64,000 bases of DNA from Verrucomicrobiota bacterium (GTDB taxonomy: Bacteria > Verrucomicrobiota > Verrucomicrobiia > Opitutales > Opitutaceae). Each line of letters begins with the position of its first letter. Position 1 is the first letter of the stretch. Shown here one piece after another: positions 48,927 to 58,504 of this stretch. The notes below the pieces were generated by a model. That model saw nothing but the letters and a program-made list of their open reading frames with translations. It ran no database searches and was not told the DNA's origin. The stretch spans positions 28,953 through 92,952 of the forward strand of contig JAFAAS010000053.1 in the NCBI GenBank assembly GCA_023426435.1, read 5' to 3'. The translations under genes were made by a program, and so were the position numbers.

Positions 48927-50939
48927 ATGAAAACTCCCCGCCCCCTGCGTCAGTTGGTTGGTGTCCTTGCGTTGGCACTGTCGGCCGTTTGTTCGGCCGC
49001 CACGCTGGACGTGAAGATCGACACCGCGAAGACCGGTGCGCCGATCAATCCCTTCATCTACGGGCAATTCATCGAGCACCTTGGCCGCTGTATCTACGGC
49101 GGCATCTGGGCCGAGATGCTCGAGGACCGGAAGTTCTACTTCCCGATCACGGCCAACTACGCGCCTTATCGCGAAATCGAGGATCCCAATTTCCCCGGCC
49201 GGATGATTGGCGGGGATTTCCCGGTCGTCGGCGCGTCGCCGTGGCAAATCATCGGTGACGCCGCCGCGGTGACGATGGTGAAGGAAGGCGCGTTCGTCGG
49301 CGAACACTCGCCGCAGATCCGCGCCGGCGCCGGTATCCGCCAACGCGATCTCGGCGTCGTCGCCGATAAAAACTACGTCGGCTACGTGTGGGCCAAGCCG
49401 CTCGCCGGCCAGTCCGAGGTCGAAGTGACGCTCGTCTGGGGCGAGGGGAGCGGCGATCGCGCGGTGCAAAAACTTTCGTTCCGCGGCGGCGATTTCTCGA
49501 AGAAAGAAATCTCGTTCACGCCGAAGCGTTCGATCGATCGCGGCGCGCTGCTCGAAATCCGCGTCGTCAGCGGCGACATCGTGCTCGGTCCGCCGTCGCT
49601 CATGCCCGCCGACAATATTCGCGGCATGCGCCCCGACACGCTCGCGCTCCTCAAACAGCTCAACGGCACCATCTATCGCTGGCCGGGCGGCAACTTCGTC
49701 AGCGGTTACGACTGGCGCGACGGCATTGGCGATCGCGACCGCCGTCCCCCGCGCAAGAACCCGGCGTGGACCGGCGTCGAACACAACGATTTCGGCACCG
49801 ACGAATTCATCGACTTCTGCCGCGAGATCAAAACCGAGCCGATGATCGCCGCGAATACCGGCATGGGCGACGCCTACTCCGCGGCGCAGTGGGTCGAATA
49901 CACCAACCGCGGCGCCGACACCATCGGCGGGAGCTGGCGCGCGAAGAACGGCAATCCCGAGCCCTACAACGTCAAATACTGGTGCGTCGGCAACGAGATG
50001 TGGGGCACGTTCCAGCTCGGCTGGATGCAGCTCCACCACTACGTGATCAAACACAACCTGGTCGCCGACGCCATGTGGAAGGTCGATCCGACGCTGGAGC
50101 TCACCGCGGTTGGCGATCTCGAGACGATCAATCGCAATCACGACCCGGAGGCCGTGAAGAAAAATCTGCCGTGGTCGAAGGGCATGCTCCTGTCCTGCGC
50201 CGATTACATGACGTCGATTTCCGAGCATTTCTACGACGGCCGTCTGCCGTGGAATCAGGCCGGTCGCGTCGACGTCGCCGAGCACGCGCGTCTGATCAAG
50301 CAGAACATCCGCAAGAAGGTCGAAGGTCATCGCAAGATGCAGCCGGAACTCGCGAACCTGAAAGGCCGCCGGATTCCAATCTCGATGGACGAGTGGAATT
50401 ACTGGCACCGCGAATACGTCTACGGCGAGCTCGGCTGCGTGTATGAGTTGCAGGATGGACTCGGGATCGCGGCGGGCCTGCACGAGTATTACCGCAACAG
50501 CGATTTCGTGCCCATGGCGTTCTACGCCCAGACGGTGAACGTCATCGGTGCGATCAAGACGACGCGCACCGCGGCCGAGATGGAAACCACCGGCCTCGTG
50601 CTCCAGCTCTATCGGGCCAAGTTCGGCGAAACGCCGATCACGCTCGACGCGGACTTCGGCGATCGCGACATTTCCGCGGCGCTCTCGAAGGACGGCAAGA
50701 CCCTCACCGTCAGCGTGGTCAATCCGACGAACGAAGAAGTCGAGTTGAAGCTCGACGTCGCCAGCGCGGCGCTCGCGGGCACAGGCACCCGGTGGCACAT
50801 CGCCGGCGCCAAACCCGAAGTTCACAACACGCCGGGCAAACCGCGCGTCGTCGACATCGTCGAAACGAAGAATGTCTCCGCCCAGGCACTACGTGTGCCG
50901 GCGCTTAGCGCGACGGTGTTCGCGCTGCCGCTCAGGTAG
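48927..50939 (+). CDS. secreted GH51 alpha-L-arabinofuranosidase
   Basis: A 670-residue glycosidase with a signal peptide (LVGVLALALSAVCSA). GH51 features: INPFIYGQFIEHLGRCIYGG, RWPGGNFVSGYDWRDGIG, acid/base Glu357 in KYWCVGNEMWG and nucleophile Glu489 in SMDEWNYW, then a C-terminal beta domain (about 555-670). The family releases arabinofuranose from arabinoxylan and arabinan. It is placed inside the corrinoid/folate gene run, which ties that run to hemicellulose breakdown. Confidence 0.93.
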   Translation: MKTPRPLRQLVGVLALALSAVCSAATLDVKIDTAKTGAPINPFIYGQFIEHLGRCIYGGIWAEMLEDRKFYFPITANYAPYREIEDPNFPGRMIGGDFPVVGASPWQIIGDAAAVTMVKEGAFVGEHSPQIRAGAGIRQRDLGVVADKNYVGYVWAKPLAGQSEVEVTLVWGEGSGDRAVQKLSFRGGDFSKKEISFTPKRSIDRGALLEIRVVSGDIVLGPPSLMPADNIRGMRPDTLALLKQLNGTIYRWPGGNFVSGYDWRDGIGDRDRRPPRKNPAWTGVEHNDFGTDEFIDFCREIKTEPMIAANTGMGDAYSAAQWVEYTNRGADTIGGSWRAKNGNPEPYNVKYWCVGNEMWGTFQLGWMQLHHYVIKHNLVADAMWKVDPTLELTAVGDLETINRNHDPEAVKKNLPWSKGMLLSCADYMTSISEHFYDGRLPWNQAGRVDVAEHARLIKQNIRKKVEGHRKMQPELANLKGRRIPISMDEWNYWHREYVYGELGCVYELQDGLGIAAGLHEYYRNSDFVPMAFYAQTVNVIGAIKTTRTAAEMETTGLVLQLYRAKFGETPITLDADFGDRDISAALSKDGKTLTVSVVNPTNEEVELKLDVASAALAGTGTRWHIAGAKPEVHNTPGKPRVVDIVETKNVSAQALRVPALSATVFALPLR

Positions 50940-50949
50940 TATGCCGAAA

Positions 50950-51028
50950 CCGCGCCTCCAACATTTGGTAGCCACGAGCGTGAGCGTGTGGTTGGAGGCG
51001 CGGACCACTCGCTCACGCTCGTGGCTAC
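50950..51028. repeat. interleaved inverted repeats with pseudoknot order
   Basis: Four perfect arms in the order A-B-A'-B': A CCGCGCCTCCAAC (50950-50962), B GTAGCCACGAGCGTGAGCG (50968-50986), A' (50991-51003) and B' (51010-51028). A pairs with A' over 13 bp and B with B' over 19 bp. Both cannot form as simple nested stems. It fills the gap before the MetF-MetV gene, ending 10 bp before its ATG. Confidence 0.85.
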
Positions 51029-51038
51029 ACACTGCGCG

Positions 51039-52637
51039 ATGCTAAGCCTCCGCGAAAATCTGGAGCAGTCGTCGCGGTTCCTGCTTGGCACCGAACTGGT
51101 TTCCGTTCGCGGCGGCATGGGCGAACGCAGCGCGATCAAGGCGCGCGCGTTTGCCAACGAACTGGTGGCCTGCCCCGACATCGACTGGATCTCGATCACG
51201 GACAACGCCGGTGGAAATCCGCAACTCGCGCCGACCGCGCTCGGCAAACCGATCCTCTACGCGGGCAAGGAGGTGGTGATCCATCTCACCTGCAAGGATC
51301 TCAATCGCAACGGACTCGAGAGCGAGGCGTGGCTTCTCCACAGCGAAGGGTTCAACAACATCCTCGCTATGACCGGCGACTATCCGGTCGCCGGCGCGGG
51401 CGGAACCGCGAAGCCCGTTTTCGACATCGATTCCGTGGGACTCATCTCGATGTTGTCGCAGATGAATCAGGGACTCGATCCGAACGAGACGCCTGGCTCC
51501 GGCAAACGCGCGCGTTTCGAGAAAACCAATTTCCTCACCGGCGCGGTCACCACGAATTTCAAACTCCGCGAAGGCGAGGTGATGCCGCAATACGCGAAGC
51601 TCGCCGCGAAGGTCGCGAGCGGGGCGCGTTTCATCATCAACCAAATCGGTTTCGACGCGCGCAAGAAAAGCGAGCTGCTCGCCTACATGCGCGCGCACGG
51701 CATGGGCCACGTGCCGCTGATCGGAAACGTTTACCTGCTCGGCGGACGCGTCGCGGAAATTTTCCACGAGGGCCGGATCCCCGGTGTGGTCGTGAGCAAA
51801 GAACTTCTGGAACTCTGCTCGCGTCACGCGAAAGGCCCCGACAAAGGCGCCGCGTTCTTCGCCGAGTTCGCCGCGAAACAAATCGCGATTTACCGCGGGC
51901 TCGGTTTTCGCGGGGCCTATCTCGGCGGCGTCCACAGTTTCGCCGCGATCGATCGCATCCTGAAGATCGAACGCTCTTTTTCGACCGACGATTGGAAGCA
52001 GTTCGCGCGCGAGATCTCGTTTTCTCGTCCCGGCGAATTTTTCTTCTACGCCGACCAACCCGGCACCGGTCTCGCCGATCCCTCGCGCCGCGCGCCGGCG
52101 CCCGAACTGCGTTCGAAACACACGAGCGTCATCTATCATTTCTCGAAGTGGACGCATGCCGCGATGTTCACGCCGGACACGGTGCTCAACCGCATCGGCA
52201 CCCGCATGTGCGCGAACGCCGACGATCCGATGCAGGGGCCGAAGCTCATGCGCGCGGTCGAGCATGCGAGCAAGGTGGCGCTCTTCGACTGCAAGGATTG
52301 TGGCGACTGCTCGCTGCCGGAGATCGCGTATCTGTGTCCCGAATCGCAGTGCGCGAAAAACCAGCGCAACGGTCCGTGCGGCGGCACGCGTGATGGGCGT
52401 TGCGAAGTCGACGGCTATCCCGACTGCATCTGGCTGCGCGCTTACGAACGGTTGAAGGCCGACGGCGACGGACGCGAGCGCCACCTCGTCGATCACGCGC
52501 CGGTCGTGCAGGACCAAAGCCTCCGCCGCACCTCGTCGTGGGCGAACACGTGGCTCGGCCGCGATCACTTTTCCAAGCCCAAGCCGGCGCCTTCGCCGAC
52601 GGCCAACATCCCGCCTGCCCCTATTCCCCATGTCTGA
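51039..52637 (+). CDS. MetF-MetV fusion: methylene-THF reductase with zinc-binding C-terminal domain
   Basis: A 532-residue protein. The N-terminal part (about 10-335) is a MetF-type TIM barrel (SVRGGMGERSAIKARAFANE, SITDNAGGNP, HLTCKDLNRNGLES, LAMTGDYPV, FIINQIGFDARKK). The C-terminal part (about 360-500) matches the MetV/'methylene-THF reductase C-terminal' domain with about nine Cys in DCKDCGDC, LCPESQC, NGPCGGT and YPDCIW (about 415-465). In acetogens MetV is a separate protein partnered with MetF. Here the enzyme probably oxidises methyl-THF made by the next gene product. The ATG at 51039 is preferred; an upstream GTG would run into the repeat. It overlaps the next gene by 8 bp. Confidence 0.9.
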   Translation: MLSLRENLEQSSRFLLGTELVSVRGGMGERSAIKARAFANELVACPDIDWISITDNAGGNPQLAPTALGKPILYAGKEVVIHLTCKDLNRNGLESEAWLLHSEGFNNILAMTGDYPVAGAGGTAKPVFDIDSVGLISMLSQMNQGLDPNETPGSGKRARFEKTNFLTGAVTTNFKLREGEVMPQYAKLAAKVASGARFIINQIGFDARKKSELLAYMRAHGMGHVPLIGNVYLLGGRVAEIFHEGRIPGVVVSKELLELCSRHAKGPDKGAAFFAEFAAKQIAIYRGLGFRGAYLGGVHSFAAIDRILKIERSFSTDDWKQFAREISFSRPGEFFFYADQPGTGLADPSRRAPAPELRSKHTSVIYHFSKWTHAAMFTPDTVLNRIGTRMCANADDPMQGPKLMRAVEHASKVALFDCKDCGDCSLPEIAYLCPESQCAKNQRNGPCGGTRDGRCEVDGYPDCIWLRAYERLKADGDGRERHLVDHAPVVQDQSLRRTSSWANTWLGRDHFSKPKPAPSPTANIPPAPIPHV

Positions 52638-53559
52638 TCGAAAACTCAATCTCATCGGCGAGCTCATCAACAACTCCTACGCTCGCGCACGAAACGCCTT
52701 CACCGCGCGCGATGTCGCCGGCTACCGGAATCTCGCGAAGATCCAGGCCGACCTCGGCGTGCAGTATCTCACGCTCAACCTCGATGGCACCGCGCGCATT
52801 CAGGTGAAGATGGACGAGATGCTCGCGTTCCTGCCCGACGTGATTCCTGCGATCCAGGAAGTCACGAACGTGCCCATCAGCTTCGACAACCCGTCCGTGC
52901 GTTATCACGAGGTCGCGTTGAAACACTACGACCGCGCGAAGAGCGGCCAGCCAATCCTCAACTCCATCGCCGCGTCACGCGAGCGTCTCGACGACATGAT
53001 CGCCCTCGTGCGCGACTACGACACGAAGGTGGTCGTGATGGCGTCCGAGCACTTCGTCGACGGCGGCAGTTCGCAATGTCTCAATCCCGACGACTCTTAT
53101 CGCGCGGCGAAACATTTCGTGGAGTTGCTCGTGACAAAAGCGAACCGCACGCTCGACCAAATCATCATCGATCCCGGACTCGCACCGGTCGGCGCCGACA
53201 CCTACGGCCTCGTCAACATCGGCCTCGATGCGATGCAGAAGATCAACGCCGACCCGGATCTGAAAGGCGTGCACTTCATCGTGGGGCTCTCGAATTTCGC
53301 GTGGGGCACGCCGAAAGGAGTCCGCGAACAACTCGAAAACGCCTACCTCACTCTCGCGATGGAACGCGGTTTGGATTTCGCGCTCGCGAATCCGGAAAAA
53401 GCCCCCGGTCCGCTGTCGCCCGATCATCCCATGGTCGGCAAACTCCGCGAAGCGCTCGAAGCCGGACGTGCCCAAGGCGACGAGTCGCAAGAAACGGCCG
53501 GCTTCCGCCAAGCCGAAGCGATCATGGCGATCTGTGCCGAGGAAGCCCCCGCCGATTGA
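52630..53559 (+). CDS. pterin-binding methyltransferase (MtvA/AcsE-like, methyltransferase II)
   Basis: A 309-residue dihydropteroate-synthase-fold protein of the methyl-THF:corrinoid methyltransferase branch. Visible are IGELINNSYARARNAFTARD, LTLNLDGTAR, VPISFDNPSVRYHEVAL, the QPILNSIAAS motif, VVVMASEH and QIIIDPGLAPVG, in the same order as AcsE/MtvA. It would move the methyl group from methyl-corrinoid to tetrahydrofolate (or the reverse). Its start lies inside the MetF-MetV gene, so the two are coupled. It is not a folate-synthesis FolP. Confidence 0.9.
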   Translation: MSDRKLNLIGELINNSYARARNAFTARDVAGYRNLAKIQADLGVQYLTLNLDGTARIQVKMDEMLAFLPDVIPAIQEVTNVPISFDNPSVRYHEVALKHYDRAKSGQPILNSIAASRERLDDMIALVRDYDTKVVVMASEHFVDGGSSQCLNPDDSYRAAKHFVELLVTKANRTLDQIIIDPGLAPVGADTYGLVNIGLDAMQKINADPDLKGVHFIVGLSNFAWGTPKGVREQLENAYLTLAMERGLDFALANPEKAPGPLSPDHPMVGKLREALEAGRAQGDESQETAGFRQAEAIMAICAEEAPAD

Positions 53560-53572
53560 GCCGACTGCGTCG

Positions 53573-53686
53573 GCAAGCTCCAAGATCCAAGCGCCAAGCT
53601 CCAACGAATCTCCAATGACCAAGCTCCAGTTGGATTTTGATTCTTGGTGCTTCTCTGGAGCTTGGAGCTTGGTTCTTGGAGCTTCC
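53573..53686. repeat. long imperfect hairpin of CCAAGCTCCAAG text
   Basis: Arms of 36 nt (53573-53608 and 53651-53686) pair at 31 of 36 positions. Each arm is made of reiterated AAGCTCCAAGATCCAAGC-type words. It fills the gap before the amidohydrolase gene. Confidence 0.8.
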
Positions 53687-53694
53687 GGCGCGCG

Positions 53695-55023
53695 ATGAAC
53701 ATGAACGCATCCGCTTCTCCGTTGACTCACGAATTTCCCTCCGCTGGCGCCGGCCCCGTTTGGCTCCACGTCGGCACGATGCTCGACGGGACGAGCACAC
53801 AACCGTGCCGCGATGCGCATGTTGTCTATAACGCTTCGAAGATCCTCTTCGTCGGCGTCGATGGACGCACGCCGCCGCGCGACGTCCTACGGGAAGGTCA
53901 GACGACGCCCGATCTTTCTGCGCCCGACGCCACGCTACTGCCCGGTTTGATCGAAGCGCACGCGCATCTGTTTCTCGAAGGCGGCGAACTCAACGCCGAC
54001 AAGCGCGCCGCTTATCTTCAACAATCACCCGATCGACTCCTCGCGCTGGCCAAAGAGCGGCTGCCGAAGCTCGCGCGGTTTGGCATCGCCGGCGTGCGCG
54101 ACGCGGGCGACAAGGACGGCGTCGGTCTTGCGCTCAGCAAACTTTGCGCGCAACGGCATGCCGATGTAGGCCGCCCGCTTGCAACGATCATGCCCTACCT
54201 GGAGAGCCCCGGCGCGGCGATCCATCACAAGGGGCGCTACGGTTCGTTCATGGCCGACGCGATCGAGAATCACGCGTCGCTGCGCGCGGTCGTCGAGTCA
54301 CGCGTCTCCGCCGGTGCCGATCGCATCAAGCTCATCCCGACCGGCATTATCAACTTCGAGAAAGCCGCCGTCACCGCCGAGCCGCAGATGACGACGGAGG
54401 AAGTCGTCGAAATCGTGGCCGCGGCGAAATCTTTCAACCGCCAGACCTTCGCGCATGCCTCCGGCGATCTCGGCATCGATCGCGCGATCGATGGCGGAGT
54501 CGACTCGATCGAGCACGGCTTCTTCCTGCGCGATGACCAACTCGCCAAACTCCGCGATCGCCACATTGCGTGGGTGCCGACCTTCGCGCCGGTTCAGAAA
54601 CAGGTTGATCATGCGGAGATCATGAAGTGGGAGCCCGACATCGTGACGAATCTCCGCGGGATCCTCGATCGCCATGCCACGAGTCTCGCGAAAGCGCATG
54701 CGATGGGTGTTACGATCATTGCGGGCAGCGACGCGGGCTCCTACGGCGTCGCGCACGGAGTCGATTTTATTTACGAGCTCGAACTCATGGAGCGAGCGGG
54801 GATGCCGTCGCTCGCGGTGATCAACGCGGCGACGGGCGTGAGCAGCGTGCGTCTCCGCTACAAGGAAAAGCTCGGCCGCATCGAAACGGGCTTCCTCCCA
54901 CGTTTCATTCTCACGCGCCATTCGCCGCTCGAAACGGTTTCGAATCTCCGCAAAGCCCGCACGGTGATCTTCGACGGCGACGTATTTGAGACGAATGAGG
55001 ATGCCGACGTGAAAGGCCTCTAG
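53695..55023 (+). CDS. amidohydrolase-superfamily metal-dependent hydrolase
   Basis: A 442-residue amidohydrolase of the imidazolonepropionase/prolidase-like branch. Visible are the beta-sandwich N-terminus, LLPGLIEAHAHLFLEGG (HxH metal site), GADRIKLIPTG with the probable carboxylated Lys, TFAHASGDLGIDRAI, SIEHGFFLRDDQLA and IIAGSDAGSYGV with the catalytic Asp. No signal peptide. Substrate unknown; position in the run suggests hydrolysis of a lactone, amide or folate-linked intermediate, but this cannot be decided. The ATG at 53695 starts after the repeat-derived segment. Confidence 0.8.
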   Translation: MNMNASASPLTHEFPSAGAGPVWLHVGTMLDGTSTQPCRDAHVVYNASKILFVGVDGRTPPRDVLREGQTTPDLSAPDATLLPGLIEAHAHLFLEGGELNADKRAAYLQQSPDRLLALAKERLPKLARFGIAGVRDAGDKDGVGLALSKLCAQRHADVGRPLATIMPYLESPGAAIHHKGRYGSFMADAIENHASLRAVVESRVSAGADRIKLIPTGIINFEKAAVTAEPQMTTEEVVEIVAAAKSFNRQTFAHASGDLGIDRAIDGGVDSIEHGFFLRDDQLAKLRDRHIAWVPTFAPVQKQVDHAEIMKWEPDIVTNLRGILDRHATSLAKAHAMGVTIIAGSDAGSYGVAHGVDFIYELELMERAGMPSLAVINAATGVSSVRLRYKEKLGRIETGFLPRFILTRHSPLETVSNLRKARTVIFDGDVFETNEDADVKGL

Positions 55024-55037
55024 TTTTCCAATCCAGT

Positions 55038-55107
55038 GAACCACAGAGACACGGAGGCACAGAGAAGAGAGTCGTAGTTTCTCCGTGCCTCCGTGTCTCC
55101 GTGGTTC
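55038..55107. repeat. 29-bp inverted repeat of CCGTGTCTCCGTGG text
   Basis: Arms 55038-55066 and 55079-55107 pair with 2 mismatches around a 12-nt loop. The right arm contains CTCCGTGCCTCCGTGTCTCC. It ends 13 bp before the ATG of the homocysteine-methyltransferase-family gene. Confidence 0.85.
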
Positions 55108-55120
55108 AAATCTTCTCCTC

Positions 55121-56029
55121 ATGAAACCTCTCCTTCACGAAGCTGCCCGCGAACGTCGTCTCGTCTGCGATGGTGCGATGGGCACGCAACTCATGCTCGC
55201 CGGCCTCGAGCAAGGCGCCTGCGGCGAGGCCTGGAATCTCACCCATCCGGATCGCGTGCTCGCGATTCAGAAGCGCTACGCCGACGCCGGCGCCGATTGC
55301 ATCATCACGAACACCTTCGGCGGAAGTCGCATCATGCTGCGTCGTCACGGTCACGAAGCCGAACTCGCCGAGCTCAACGCGCAGGGGGCCAGGATTGCGC
55401 GCGAAGCCTTCGGTGGCCGGCCCGGTTACGTGCTCGGCGATGTCGGCCCGCTCGGCGCGCTACTCGAACCTTACGGTGAACTCTCCGAAGCCGACGCACT
55501 CTCCGCCCTCGAAGAACAATGCGTGGCCCTCGTGAAAGGCGGCGTGGATGCGATCATCATCGAAACGCAAACCGGCCTCGAGGAACTCGGGCTCGCGATC
55601 GACGCCGCGAAAGCGGCCGGCGCGCCGACGATCATCGCCTCGCTCGCCTATGACCTTTCGATGGACGGCACGTTCTACAAGACGATGATGGGCGTTTCGC
55701 CCGAGGACGCCGCCGAATTCGTCACCGACCGCGGCGCGCACATTGTCGCGCTGAATTGCGGCACGGGCATGGACATGGTCGGCGCCGCGCGCGTCGCGCG
55801 CGAATACCGTTCGCGCACCTCGCTTCCGATCATGGTGCAGCCGAATGCCGGCCTGCCCGTGCTCGAAAACCTCAAGGCCGTTTATAAACAACTGCCCGCC
55901 GACATGGCCAAGTCCGTGCCCGAGGCGCTCGAGGCCGACGCCGCGATCATCGGGTCCTGCTGCGGCAGCACGCCCGATCACACGCGCGCGATCCGCGAAG
56001 TGGTGGACGCATTCGCGAAACGCGGCTGA
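55121..56029 (+). CDS. homocysteine S-methyltransferase-family protein
   Basis: A 302-residue zinc-dependent methyltransferase barrel like the MetH N-terminal module or BHMT/MmuM. Visible are LVCDGAMGTQLMLAGLEQGA, IITNTFGGSRIML, LGDVGPLGALLEPYG, IIETQTGLEEL, and the zinc Cys ligands in ALNCGTGMD and IGSCCGSTPDH. No cobalamin domain is fused, so it may take the methyl group from the corrinoid protein or from a methylated small molecule. A role as a homocysteine sink for methyl groups is possible. Start chosen at 55121. Confidence 0.87.
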   Translation: MKPLLHEAARERRLVCDGAMGTQLMLAGLEQGACGEAWNLTHPDRVLAIQKRYADAGADCIITNTFGGSRIMLRRHGHEAELAELNAQGARIAREAFGGRPGYVLGDVGPLGALLEPYGELSEADALSALEEQCVALVKGGVDAIIIETQTGLEELGLAIDAAKAAGAPTIIASLAYDLSMDGTFYKTMMGVSPEDAAEFVTDRGAHIVALNCGTGMDMVGAARVAREYRSRTSLPIMVQPNAGLPVLENLKAVYKQLPADMAKSVPEALEADAAIIGSCCGSTPDHTRAIREVVDAFAKRG

Positions 56030-56098
56030 CGTATTCATTTTGCGGTGACGAGCCGCACCGCTAAGCGGCGCCCCACGCGAAGCGAAAAGATTTTTGCC

Positions 56099-56872
56099 AT
56101 GAACCAAGCATCGTTCCCGGACATCTTTTCATTGCGCGGCCAGACCGTGCTCATCACGGGCGGAGGCACCGGCATCGGTTTCGCTGTCGCCCGCGGCATG
56201 CACGCGGCCGGCGCCAAGGTCATTCTCGTCGGCCGTCGCGAACCCGAACTCAACGCCGCCGTGGGCAGCCTCGGCGCCGGCTCGGCCTACATGGTCCACG
56301 ACATCACGAAGGTCGATGAGGCGCAGGCCTTCGTCGAACGCCTCGTGAACGAGCACGGTCCGGTCACGTCACTCGTGAACAACGCGGGTATTCACCTGAA
56401 AAAACCCGCGGTCGAAACGACGCCCGAGGAATTTCAAAAAGTGCTCACGACGCACATTCTCGGCGCGCACGCGTTGAGCCGCGCGGTGATTCCCGGCATG
56501 ATCGAGCGCCAGCATGGCACGATCATCTTCATGGCATCGATGGCGTCGCTCTTCGGCATTCCGCTGGTCGTCGCTTACGCTGCTGCGAAGTCCGCGATGA
56601 TTGGCATGCTGCGCACGATGGCGACCGAGCTCTCGGCGCATGGCATCCGCGTCAACGCCATCGCGCCGGGCTGGATCGAAACCGACATGTCGCGCAAGGC
56701 CCTTGAGGGCGATCCGACACGAAAGATGAAGATCATCAGCCGCACACCGATGGCGAAGCTCGGCGATCCGTCCGATGTTGGCTGGGCCGCCGTCTATCTG
56801 GCCGCTCCGGCGTCGAAGTTTGTGACGGGCGCCGTGCTGCCGGTCGACGGCGGAGCGAGCATGGGCTTTTAA
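56099..56872 (+). CDS. SDR-family oxidoreductase, possible fructuronate reductase
   Basis: A 257-residue classical short-chain dehydrogenase: nucleotide motif TGGGTGIG near residues 20-27, NNAG in SLVNNAGIHL, catalytic Ser region MASMASLFG and Tyr-x3-Lys in AYAAAKSAMIG, and the C-terminal AAPASKFVTGAVLPVDGGAS. It resembles gluconate 5-dehydrogenase/KduD-like sugar-acid SDRs. In a cluster with UxuA it could reduce fructuronate to mannonate, replacing UxuB; this is inference. Last gene of the co-directional run from the LacI regulator. Confidence 0.85.
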   Translation: MNQASFPDIFSLRGQTVLITGGGTGIGFAVARGMHAAGAKVILVGRREPELNAAVGSLGAGSAYMVHDITKVDEAQAFVERLVNEHGPVTSLVNNAGIHLKKPAVETTPEEFQKVLTTHILGAHALSRAVIPGMIERQHGTIIFMASMASLFGIPLVVAYAAAKSAMIGMLRTMATELSAHGIRVNAIAPGWIETDMSRKALEGDPTRKMKIISRTPMAKLGDPSDVGWAAVYLAAPASKFVTGAVLPVDGGASMGF

Positions 56873-56875
56873 CTA

Positions 56876-56946
56876 GAGGTAGGGCGAGCCGTCCCCGGCG
56901 AGCCGTTTGCGCGGTCGCGGCTCGGCGGGACGCTTCACTCTACCTC
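56876..56946. repeat. REP-like inverted repeat after the SDR gene
   Basis: Outer arms GAGGTAG (56876-56882) and CTACCTC (56940-56946) enclose imperfect inner arms GAGCCGTCCCCGGCGAGCCG and CGGCTCGGCGGGACGC. It has the GTAGG/CCTAC ends also seen at 47782-47830. It could act as the terminator of the run. Confidence 0.7.
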
Positions 56947-56999
56947 GCCGCTTTCTTTCCCATTGACCCGCCTTCCGCGGCGCGCTCCTTCGTAATGTC

Positions 57000-58394
<1,395 letters not shown>

Positions 58395-58423
58395 TGGGCG
58401 TCCGTCGTTTTCGTCCTCCTTTT

Positions 58424-58490
58424 GTAGGAGCCCGCTTGCGCGCGAGGTTCGTCTCGCCGAAGCGAAATCGCCTGCACGCAGGCTTCTGCC
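58424..58490. repeat. REP-like imperfect inverted repeat
   Basis: GTAGGAGCCCGCTTGCGCGC pairs imperfectly with GCCTGCACGCAGGCTTCTGC in the gap before the membrane protein gene. The word style is like REP units of other bacteria. Confidence 0.6.
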
Positions 58491-58504
58491 GCTGAGCTGC
58501 CGCC

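Noticed and set aside
52630..53559. Dihydropteroate synthase FolP
   Set aside because: Motifs match the MtvA/AcsE branch and the gene is coupled to MetF-MetV, not to folate biosynthesis genes.
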